A stretch of DNA of 64,000 nucleotides from JAHDHW01 sp965277415. GTDB lineage: Bacteria > Bacteroidota > Bacteroidia > Chitinophagales > Saprospiraceae. The translations under genes were made by a program, and so were the position numbers. Shown here piece after piece: positions 12,907 to 21,500 of this stretch. Numbering within the stretch: position 1 is the first letter of the stretch; every line of letters starts with the position of its first letter. The DNA lies in the NCBI GenBank assembly GCA_965277415.1, contig CBDICS010000087.1:186001-250000 (forward strand), read 5' to 3'. Under the pieces are notes generated by a model. The model saw nothing but the letters and a program-made list of their open reading frames with translations. It was not told where the DNA came from and did not search any database.

Positions 12907-13353
12907 CTAATCTTCAATTACTTCGAAGTCTACTTCAGCTGTAACTTCACTATGAAGATTCAATGTTACTTTATAAGCACCAATATTTTTGATTTCTTCT
13001 GGCATTTTGATTCTCTTTCTTTCCACCTCTACTTCAAATTGTTCTTTTAGAGCTTGAGCAATTTGAACATTAGTTACGCTACCAAATATTTTCCCACTAG
13101 TACCAGCTTTTGCGCCAATTTTGATGACTTTATCTTTCAATTTATCTGCAATTTCTTGATAATGTCCGACTAACTGAGCTTCCTTAGCATTTTCTTCTTT
13201 TTTAAGCTCATCTAATCTAAGGCGATTTTTATCGTTTGCAATAATTGCATGACCTTGAGGTATTAGATAATTTCTACCATAACCATTTTTGACGGTTACA
13301 ATTTCGTGTTTATCTCCAACCTTGTCAATATCTTTAAGAAGTATGATTTCCAT
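12907..13353 (-). CDS. rplI: Ribosomal protein bL9
   Basis: 148 residues beginning MEIILLKDIDKVGDKHEIV, with the L9 motif VKNGYGRNYLIPQGHA and the long central helix (RLDELKKEENAKEAQ). The C-terminal domain (KIGAKAGTSGKIFGSVTN...) is complete. L9 bridges the L1 stalk of the 50S subunit. It is the third gene of rpsF-rpsR-rplI, the order common in bacteria, and ends before the bidirectional terminator. Confidence 0.97.
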   Translation of the reverse strand: MEIILLKDIDKVGDKHEIVTVKNGYGRNYLIPQGHAIIANDKNRLRLDELKKEENAKEAQLVGHYQEIADKLKDKVIKIGAKAGTSGKIFGSVTNVQIAQALKEQFEVEVERKRIKMPEEIKNIGAYKVTLNLHSEVTAEVDFEVIED

Positions 13354-13393
13354 TTCTAAAAATTTTAAAAGATTAATGATTTACAGTATCGAC

Positions 13394-13660
13394 CTATTTA
13401 AGCAAATCCGTAACATACGGAAGAATAGCCAAGTGACGAGCACGCTTGATAGCTGTCGCAATCTTACGTTGATACTTTAAAGAGTTACCAGTAATACGTC
13501 TAGGAAGAATTTTTCCTTGAGCATTAATAAATTGGAGTAGGAAATCAGGATCTTTATAATCTATATGTCTAATTCCAAAACGACGAAAACGGCAGTATTT
13601 TTTGCGGTTTTGTCCAATATTAGGGTTACTTAGAAATTTTATATCGTCTCTAGAAGCCAT
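13394..13660 (-). CDS. rpsR: Ribosomal protein bS18
   Basis: 88 residues with KYCRFRRFGIRHIDYKDPDFL, the S18 core FINAQGKILPRRITG and KYQRKIATAIKRARHLAILPY. It binds S6 on the 30S platform. Lies 27 bases after rpsF and 40 before rplI on the same strand. Confidence 0.97.
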   Translation of the reverse strand: MASRDDIKFLSNPNIGQNRKKYCRFRRFGIRHIDYKDPDFLLQFINAQGKILPRRITGNSLKYQRKIATAIKRARHLAILPYVTDLLK

Positions 13661-13687
13661 GATTTTTTAATTTTAATTTTTGAATGA

Positions 13688-14146
13688 TTATTCTTCTTCC
13701 TCTGCGACTGCTGCTGGTGCTTCTACTACAGCTGGTGCTGGTGTAGCTTTCTTAGCAGCTGGTTTTGGAGCATCTTTTCTAGGTTCTTCTTTTTTGGTTG
13801 TTGGTCTCTTTTTACCAATCAATCCATTGCGTCTATCTTCATTGAACTTAACACCATATTTGTCAAGTTTAACGGAAAGGAAACGCATAATTCTTTCATC
13901 CCTTCGAAAAGCAAGTTCAAAATTATCAATCACTTCTCCAGTTGGAGTTTGGAATTCTATACAATAGTAAATTCCAGATGTGCGTCGTTTAATTGGATAA
14001 GTCAGTTGACGTAATCCCATCTCATCGATATGAACGATTTTACAATCTGATTTAGTAATCAAATCGACATATGTCTGAGCTGTCGCTTTAATTTCATCGC
14101 CCGACAGCACTGGATCTACGATGAAAGTTACTTCGTATTGTTTCAT
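13688..14146 (-). CDS. rpsF: Ribosomal protein bS6 with an Ala/Pro/Lys/Glu tail
   Basis: 152 residues from the ATG at 14146: MKQYEVTFIVDPVLSGDEIK, then the S6 core (RQLTYPIKRRTSGIYYCIEF, FRRDERIMRFLSV). The last ~40 residues are a low-complexity tail ending APAAVAEEEE. The frame runs open to 14275, but that extension holds the terminator of the upstream gene and the rpsF promoter, so the short start is right. First gene of the ribosomal operon. Confidence 0.97.
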   Translation of the reverse strand: MKQYEVTFIVDPVLSGDEIKATAQTYVDLITKSDCKIVHIDEMGLRQLTYPIKRRTSGIYYCIEFQTPTGEVIDNFELAFRRDERIMRFLSVKLDKYGVKFNEDRRNGLIGKKRPTTKKEEPRKDAPKPAAKKATPAPAVVEAPAAVAEEEE

Positions 14147-14187
14147 TAATTGAAGTATTAAGTTTATTAAATTATTAAAAACGGCTG

Positions 14188-14218
14188 CAAAGATAGGTAT
14201 AAGTTGATAATCTTCAAA
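14188..14218 (-). promoter_or_regulatory. Promoter of the rpsF-rpsR-rplI operon
   Basis: Minus strand TTTG at 14218-14215, a 19-base spacer, then TATCTTTG at 14195-14188. This is a full consensus match with the same geometry as rRNA P1. Predicted start of transcription near 14182, about 36 bases before the rpsF ATG. Confidence 0.8.
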
Positions 14219-14247
14219 GGAAAATTGAATATTCCTCCATAAAAAAG

Positions 14248-14278
14248 AAAAGGGGAAAGCACAATGCCTTCCCACTTT
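14248..14278 (-). terminator. Terminator after the caspase-like gene
   Basis: Minus strand hairpin GTGGGAAGGC / GCTTTCCCC with a small loop, followed by CTTTTCTTTTTT. It lies 24 bases after the stop of the caspase-like gene and upstream of the rpsF promoter, insulating the two units. Confidence 0.7.
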
Positions 14279-14301
14279 TAGTATGCATCTATTGATATTT
14301 T

Positions 14302-15795
14302 CTAACGCAATACGGAGACTGTCATATTATTATCAAAATCTCCTTCAATAACCGGCGATTGTTGTTGAGCAGTATACATCTTTACATTTTTAGAAATATA
14401 ATCGTACAATTCCCGGACATTTACAATATTATTATAATTAGAATCGGCCTCTCCTTTTAGTCCTCTTAATAAAAAATGACTAAACACTCCTTGTCTCAAC
14501 CCACTTGATTCTAAAGAAGTTTCGCCTGATTTTGAAGACAATATCAGAGCAGTTCCTGGCGCAGCTTTGGCCAAAGAAGTATAATAGTTTTTAAGAATGT
14601 TATCTATCGCACCTTTTTCATTAAACATACTACCTGAATGACATGCATCGGCAATGAACAATTTGTATTTAGCTTTACTCCTATTGAATATTCCACTAAT
14701 TTCAGTATGCAATAATCTATTATTATTACCATCAAAATCTATAGGAAGAAATGAACCTTTGAGGCCGTGCCCAGAATAATACATTAATATAAGGTCGTTT
14801 GGTCCAGCGTTTCTAAAGGTTTCATCCATTGCAAATAAAATATTGTCTTTAGTCGCCGCATCATCCACCAATATTTTTATCTGATCATCCTTCAATGCGC
14901 CGCCCTCTGGGCTCTTAAGGAATGCATACATTCTGTAAGCATCATCATCTGTATATTGTAGTCGTGGCATATGATTGTAAGCAGCAACACCCACAACAAC
15001 TGCCCATACTTTGACCTCTTTAGCTGCTTCAACTACCTCATAATCTTCCGTATCTTCCATCAAAAAGTTTTCAGTAACATTTTGAATCATAGATTCATGG
15101 TAATCTCCGCCATGATAAACGCCTTCTTTCCAAATTCCTGAAATAGCAGAACCATCTACCATATACATCACCCCTACTCCATCAAAGCTACCTTTTAACC
15201 AAGCTCCTTCATACCAATTACCTTCTGAATAATGGCAAATACCTTGACCACTTGGCTTTCCATCATTAAATGTTCCTTCATACTTCGCTTTCCCATTTTT
15301 AAAGATATATGTGCCACTTCCGTTTTCACAATCTCCAAGGATACAACCTTCTTCTCCATTTTGATTTAATAATTCTCCTATGTATGTCCCTCGTTCCCAA
15401 ATTCCAATAACTTTTGATCCATCATTTTTATAATGAATACCGCGTCCATGGCAATAATTTTGATGAAACATACCAACATATTTTTCACCATTTGAAAAAT
15501 ACCAAGTACCATAGCCCGTTAATGCTCCATTTTGAAAATTACCTTCATATTTGCTCCCATCGGCATAGCCTAGTACTCCTATTCCTTCATAACAATCTCC
15601 ATAAGAACATCCATTTCTATTTATCACTTTATTGAATTGTCCTTGATATGCTCTTCCTCCTTTTTCATTAAAAACTTCATTATTATTAGGAGTATAAAGA
15701 CTAAGAGATTGATCAGTATAGTTATCCTGACCTTGAGTAGGTAAGTAGCAAATACACAATGCCCATACTATAGTAGGTAATAGATAGCGTTTCAT
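14302..15795 (-). CDS. Secreted MORN-repeat and caspase-like (peptidase C14) protein
   Basis: 497 residues. A signal peptide (residues 1-22, ending LPTQGQ) is followed by about seven MORN repeats at roughly 48-230 of the form (Y/W)xGxFxxGxxxGxG. The C-terminal half (262-497) is a caspase-fold domain: VWAVVVGVAAYNHMPRLQYTDDD, catalytic His343 in YYSGHG and Cys385 in DACHSG, with the 'LFIADACHSGS' block. Caspase-like proteins of this kind cleave after basic residues (metacaspases) or are uncharacterised. The fusion of MORN repeats to a caspase fold with an export signal suggests periplasmic or surface action; substrate unknown. Monocistronic with its own terminator. Confidence 0.9.
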   Translation of the reverse strand: MKRYLLPTIVWALCICYLPTQGQDNYTDQSLSLYTPNNNEVFNEKGGRAYQGQFNKVINRNGCSYGDCYEGIGVLGYADGSKYEGNFQNGALTGYGTWYFSNGEKYVGMFHQNYCHGRGIHYKNDGSKVIGIWERGTYIGELLNQNGEEGCILGDCENGSGTYIFKNGKAKYEGTFNDGKPSGQGICHYSEGNWYEGAWLKGSFDGVGVMYMVDGSAISGIWKEGVYHGGDYHESMIQNVTENFLMEDTEDYEVVEAAKEVKVWAVVVGVAAYNHMPRLQYTDDDAYRMYAFLKSPEGGALKDDQIKILVDDAATKDNILFAMDETFRNAGPNDLILMYYSGHGLKGSFLPIDFDGNNNRLLHTEISGIFNRSKAKYKLFIADACHSGSMFNEKGAIDNILKNYYTSLAKAAPGTALILSSKSGETSLESSGLRQGVFSHFLLRGLKGEADSNYNNIVNVRELYDYISKNVKMYTAQQQSPVIEGDFDNNMTVSVLR

Positions 15796-15990
15796 GGAAT
15801 TAAAATTTTATTTATATATATAATCCACTACTACAAAAACATTACCAAAAAATATAATATGTGTTTATTTTATGTGTTTTTTTTTTAGGGTCTTTATTAA
15901 AACGCCTACATTATAAGTATATTTAGGGACTAGTGGTTAGACTTATTTAAAAACGAAACTCCATTTATAACCTCAAAAAACCCTAAAATT

Positions 15991-16974
15991 ATGTTCGGTT
16001 CAGGTATTCTTGATTTAGTCATTGGACTAATATTCATTTACTTTATTCTAAGTTTAATTTGTTCTGCTGTTCGTGAAGTATTTGCGAACCTACTTGATCT
16101 CAGGCATCAACATCTACAAGATTGGTTTAAGAATATTTTTAAGGATGATTCATTTAGTAAAGAAATTATGGATCACCATTTAATCGCAGGTCTAACAACG
16201 AAAGGAAAAAAAGCATCTTATATTCCAGATAATATTTTCTCAACAGTGGTATTTGATTTATTTGCCAGTAAATGGGGCAATGAGAAAGGAGATACTAAAG
16301 AAGGGCTATCTTTTGATTTTGATGAACTAAAGCAGGCAATTCTAAAAAGCAATGTTCTCAAAGATGATTTAAAACGTGTATTGGTACAGTTTGCAGGAGA
16401 GTCAGATAGTCTTTCCGGTTTCCGGGTTCGAGTAGAGACATGGTTTAATCAAGCGATGTCAGAAGCATCCGGAACATACAAACAACGTTCCCAATGGTGG
16501 ATTCTTTTTGTTGCTTTAGCATGTACCATTGCAGTCAATGTCGATTCTATTTCTGTGTCTAAGTTTTTATATGAAAATCCAGAAGCCAGAGAACAATTTG
16601 CAGATATGGCTACTACTTTCGATCAAAATTCTTTTGACAACACTAAATTAGGTGCTTTGGAAAGGCAACTTGATAGTGCCACTACAAAAGTAGATAGTGT
16701 TATTATCAATATAAAATCTAATATTGAAGAAATCAAAGCATATAATACCCTTTTAACAAGCTCAACCTTACCTATTGGTTGGAATGACAAAACCAAAGTT
16801 GATTTTAATACGACAGCCTGGTGGACCAGATTTTTTGGATGGATTATGACTGCGATGGCCGTTTCTATGGGGGCTCCTTTTTGGTTTGATATGCTAAATA
16901 AATTGTCTAATCTTCGATCCTCCAGTGCTCCTCCAGCAGAAGGAACTTCACAGGGAGCAAATACGACTAAGTAA
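15991..16974 (+). CDS. Membrane protein of unknown function
   Basis: 327 residues. An N-terminal hydrophobic helix (LDLVIGLIFIYFILSLICSAV) is followed by a conserved-looking RxVxANLLxLRxxHLQDW segment. Two more membrane helices lie near 168-187 (WWILFVALACTIAVNVDSI) and about 279-300 (WWTRFFGWIMTAMAVSMGAPFW). The loop between them (~85 residues) is probably helical and extracytoplasmic. I recall this arrangement from a widespread family annotated only as hypothetical. No catalytic motif. Flanked by its own terminator; neighbours do not suggest a role. Confidence 0.8.
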   Translation: MFGSGILDLVIGLIFIYFILSLICSAVREVFANLLDLRHQHLQDWFKNIFKDDSFSKEIMDHHLIAGLTTKGKKASYIPDNIFSTVVFDLFASKWGNEKGDTKEGLSFDFDELKQAILKSNVLKDDLKRVLVQFAGESDSLSGFRVRVETWFNQAMSEASGTYKQRSQWWILFVALACTIAVNVDSISVSKFLYENPEAREQFADMATTFDQNSFDNTKLGALERQLDSATTKVDSVIINIKSNIEEIKAYNTLLTSSTLPIGWNDKTKVDFNTTAWWTRFFGWIMTAMAVSMGAPFWFDMLNKLSNLRSSSAPPAEGTSQGANTTK

Positions 16975-16994
16975 GATTCTATTTCTTATCAAAA

Positions 16995-17030
16995 AGAACA
17001 CTTCTCTGTTTTAAAACAGAGAAGTGTTCT
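16995..17030. terminator. Bidirectional terminator, perfect 36-bp palindrome
   Basis: Arms AGAACACTTCTCTGTTTT and its exact complement meet without a loop between the convergent membrane-protein gene and the sorting-domain gene at 17053. The 5' side is preceded by AAAAA; the minus-strand side therefore has a U-run. Confidence 0.8.
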
Positions 17031-17052
17031 AATCGTGATTTTGAACAAGCTC

Positions 17053-18534
17053 TTATTCTACTTTCACAAATTTAATTGCTTCTCTTTTTCCTGCATATTG
17101 GAAGTTAATCAAATAAGCTCCCACTGTTAGCTCTGCAACATTTATTGAAGTCTTTCTCCCATTGACAGGATTGTAATAAAAATTCTTAACGAGTTTTCCA
17201 GACTTATCATAGATAGCAATTTGAACTTGTTCATCAATATCATCAAATTCGATAATAATATTTTCTTGATCTTTGACTGGGTTTGGATATAGTTTTATAC
17301 TGGACTCATTACAATCCAAAGTCACTATTTCAATATCAGAAAACTTAAATGAACCATCGAGGTCTACCATTTTTAAGCGATAATAATTTTCATCAAATGC
17401 TTCTTCATCAGTAAAACGATAAGCGTAAGATAAAGATCCGCCTTGTCCGTTAATCCTCGCTACTTGCTCAAAAGACAAACCATCACTACTGCGTTGAATT
17501 TCATAGTGACTAAAATTTTCTTCCGAAGCAGTTATCCAATCCAAGACTACCTTACAATCTTTTGATTGTCCTACAAATCTTACTAAATCGACAGGCAATA
17601 CAGCATAGGTCAATTTAATACCAGCTGTCCCGCCTGAGAAGCTAGAAAGTCCTTGAAAAGTTACATAGTTCTTTCCATTACCCGTAGAGGAACTATTACC
17701 ATCAGTCAATCCAGTATTCGTATCTGTAATATCGTTTGGATCATCAAGTGTAATATCCGTCATACCTTCAATCTCCGTTGTAGAGATATCACTATTATCT
17801 AGACCGTTTGCTTTTTTAAACCAATAAAAATCACGGGTAAAGCCACCAATAACACGAGATTCTATTTCATCTGCGGCCAATTTAAGTGCATTCATTTCTT
17901 CAGGTCTAAAATAGAATTTCACATCAAAAGTACTTCCAGAAGTAGGCGTACTTTTAAACTCTACCGTCCAATCTCTTTCCATTATTAAATTTGATGCTGT
18001 CCCGCCTATCACATGTCTATTAGAATCATCGCCTTCTATTTTTATTTCGATATAATCAACTAGTTCGTGCATTGGAATCACCGGAGCAGGCGCATTATTA
18101 TATTTAATAGCAAATAAGTAGTTTTCTGGTTCTAAAGGATTATAGAAATAATTCCAACCATCACCATTAGGTTCACAGAAAACAGTAGCTCTAATGATTT
18201 TGGTATTAGACTGATCGATATGACTTGTTCCATTAAATTCATAATCAGTAATTGTAGAAGGGCTCGCTTCAGTAATTGCGTAATATACTTTCTGAGTCCC
18301 ACAATTAATCAATACATCCCTCCAATCGGGCTGTCCATCACCACCACTATTATCTGGAAAAATTTCACTCGGATCATCACCACTAGTAGGTGTGCTCGCC
18401 GTTACAGTACCCCCATTATATCCATTATCATCAATTGGCGTTTTATAGCTAGTAACTAAAGGGCTGGTCGTATCACTATCAAAACAATCTTCAAGGCCAT
18501 CTTTATCTACATCTGCCCCCATTGCAAACACCAA
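17053..18534 (-). CDS. C-terminal part of a giant TSP3-repeat surface protein, with T9SS sorting domain (separated by frameshift)
   Basis: 493 residues in the frame that begins inside the overlap with the larger upstream frame. The true protein joins at ADVDKDGLEDCFDSDTTS, a calcium-binding thrombospondin type-3 motif that continues the upstream series. The middle is a beta-rich region with no recognised enzyme motif (residues ~60-320). At 325-410 a module like those preceding sorting domains appears (CKVVLDWITASEENFSHYEI). The end is a type IX secretion sorting domain: IKLYPNPVKDQENIIIEF, IYDKSGKLVKNF, GAYLINFQYAGKREAIKFVKVE. No start codon or promoter of its own is convincing. Confidence 0.85.
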   Translation of the reverse strand: MVFAMGADVDKDGLEDCFDSDTTSPLVTSYKTPIDDNGYNGGTVTASTPTSGDDPSEIFPDNSGGDGQPDWRDVLINCGTQKVYYAITEASPSTITDYEFNGTSHIDQSNTKIIRATVFCEPNGDGWNYFYNPLEPENYLFAIKYNNAPAPVIPMHELVDYIEIKIEGDDSNRHVIGGTASNLIMERDWTVEFKSTPTSGSTFDVKFYFRPEEMNALKLAADEIESRVIGGFTRDFYWFKKANGLDNSDISTTEIEGMTDITLDDPNDITDTNTGLTDGNSSSTGNGKNYVTFQGLSSFSGGTAGIKLTYAVLPVDLVRFVGQSKDCKVVLDWITASEENFSHYEIQRSSDGLSFEQVARINGQGGSLSYAYRFTDEEAFDENYYRLKMVDLDGSFKFSDIEIVTLDCNESSIKLYPNPVKDQENIIIEFDDIDEQVQIAIYDKSGKLVKNFYYNPVNGRKTSINVAELTVGAYLINFQYAGKREAIKFVKVE

Positions 18535-21500
18535 TAGAAGGGTCTACTTTTGAATCTCCATCCAAAAGATTATCCCATGCTTCTTGCATATCCGGAATAT
18601 TATCTGCATCCGTATCCCAGTCTAAATAATCAGGTGTTCCATCTGCATCATGATCATAAGGCGTTCCTTCTGCATCCATAGCGTCCGTTTCGATTCCCGT
18701 TCCACCGAATCCAACATAATTATCATATTGATCATCTATACCATCTCCATCAGCATCCATCTGATGAGGTAGCATATAAGCAACTGTAGTCTGCGCTTCA
18801 ATATTATCTACGATACCATCACCGTCTGCATCTATATCTAGAAAATCAGGGTGTTTATCTGATTCCGTATCTCCTAATGAGTAGCTTTCGGGGTATCCAT
18901 TAAAATCAGAATCTTCTGTATCAATCATGGGGTTTCCATCTCCAGTCGTTGTAGTCGAACCATCATTTGCAGCATCTCCATCATATGTTGGAGACCATCC
19001 ATCATTATCTGCTGTATCAAAGATTGAAGGATTAGCAGGGTTAAAATCATCAACCAAACCATCGCCATTGGAGTCATTGCCTCCTGCTTCAATAATATCT
19101 ATGATGCCATCATTGTCTGCATCTAAATCCAGGTGATTTGGATAATTATCCGTATCAGAATGAACTACATTAAATCCACCGGCCACCATCTTCTCCGTAC
19201 TTGTATTTACATGGCCATCATTATTAGAATCCGCTGTTGTTTCTATTAATGCTGTTCCATTTACTCCTGATCCATCAGGTCCATCGGAAGCGTTTTCATC
19301 GTAAATATCTGCCAAGCCATCACCATCACTATCCCAAGGTAAAGCTCCTGTATTGACAATACCATCTCCATTATCATCTGCCCCCCCTGCCTCGATAATA
19401 TCTGGGATACCATCATTATCCGCGTCTAGGTCTAGACCATCTACATGACCATCACCATCACTATCCAATGAAGCTCCTGTATCTCCATCTTGCCAAATAC
19501 CAGTAAGGTCGGTATCAACCAAAGCGAGCCCATTCGTTCCACCTGCTCCAGATCCATCAGTAGCATTTTCATCATAAATATCCATAAATCCATCTCCGTC
19601 TCCGTCTGTTGTATTATCAACTCGCCCATCGCCATTAGTATCTATCCCGCCAGCTTCTACAATATCTGGGATACCATCATTATCTGCATCTAAGTCAAGA
19701 TAATCACTGACACTATCTCCATCTGTATCAGCGTTCGGAATATCCGTTCCTGTAGTCGCTGGAGAACAAGCACCAATTATACAACTACTATCATAGAAAT
19801 CGACTAGACCATCTCCATCTGTATCTGTTAAATCATCTGCTCTTCCATCACCATTAGTATCTACCCCACCAGCTTCTACAATATCTGGAATGCCATCATT
19901 ATCCGCATCTGGATCAATATAATCTGGTACACCATCTAAATCCGTATCGTACCAATCATTTATACCATCATTATTTGAATCAATAAAACTAGGGAAGCCC
20001 ATCGTTATATCACTATCTTCCAAAAAATTAGGAATGCCATCACCATCGGCATCTTCTACAGGATTAAACCCTGTACCTCCGTCTTCATCTGCATTTGTAA
20101 TCCCGTCATTATCTAAATCAATATCCGCTGTCTCTCTCCAGTCGCGTTCCGCTGTCACTACATCATCAAAATCGATATAACTTGAAGGTGTTAGCCCTCC
20201 ATCTGTAGGATCAAGTGAACCAATATTATTATCATATCCATCATCTAGTCCATCAAGGTCAGTGTCTGTTCCAGCATATACTCCCGTATTAGCATTAGAA
20301 GAATTATCTGGTATTCCGTCTCCATCAGAGTCATGACCTTCAATACGATCAGATTCTTGATCTTCGTCTGAATCCAAATCTAAATAATCAGGTCTATCTG
20401 CAATCGCATCCGTATTAACTGGAATAACTCCTTGGCCTCCAAAGCTTCCTATAGTAGCCATGATTTCATAAGCATCATTCAGACCATCATTATCAGTATC
20501 CGAAGTTGGTGCGATATAAGTACTCGTTTCTTGCCCTTCACTATTATCCACAATCCCATCATTATCCGCATCAATATCTAACCAGTTAGGTTGTCCATCA
20601 CTATCAAAATCAGGCGCTCCAGAGCCAGTAGAAAAATCAGCAATAGTGTTTCCATCTCCACCATCAGTGGTGGAAGTAATTACTCCATTATCATGATTAT
20701 CATCCCAACCATCCTTATTCGTATCATTGATTGTTCCTGAAAGCATCCCATCATCTGCTAATCCATCACCATTACCATCTTGACCACTAGATTCGAAGAC
20801 ATCCACGATTCCATCATTATCACTATCCAAATCTAAATGATTAGGAAAAGTATCTCCATCAAAATCTATACTATTATCTGACCACTGTTGATTGACTAAA
20901 ACTGAAGATTCCGTATTATCCCCCCATCCATTGGCATTAGTGTCTCCAGTAGAAATATTTGTCATTTCATCAAGCATTCCATTACCATCTGAATCTACTC
21001 CACCTATCTCAATCAAATCAGCAATGCCATCATTATCACTATCCAAATCATAAGCATCATGAATATTATCACCATCTGTTTCTGAAAAATCTATAGCGCC
21101 TGTATGATCAGGATCATAAGCATCTGCTAATCCATCATTATCACTATCCACCATAGTTGAAGGGTCGCCCGGAGTCGCATATGCTACTTGGCCATCATTA
21201 TTGATATCTAAACCCTTGGCTTCAATAATATCTGGGATACCATCATTATCACTATCTAAATCAAGAAACGAAGGAATACCATCATTATCAATATCAAGAC
21301 TTGTACAAATGCCATAAGTATTTAATGTACAAAAGTCTTCATCTTGATAATTTAAAATGCCATCGTAATCACTATCAATTGTCGGATTGTCTCCAAGACA
21401 TTTATAGTAGTCAATTGTTAAAGTCAAAGCTTCAGAAGCACTTGTCCCAAAGCTACCATTTCCTGTCCCTCCAATCACTTCATTATCATCAATTGTCAAT

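Noticed and set aside
14147..14275. Longer rpsF start (14275)
   Set aside because: The extension contains the terminator of the upstream gene and the rpsF promoter.
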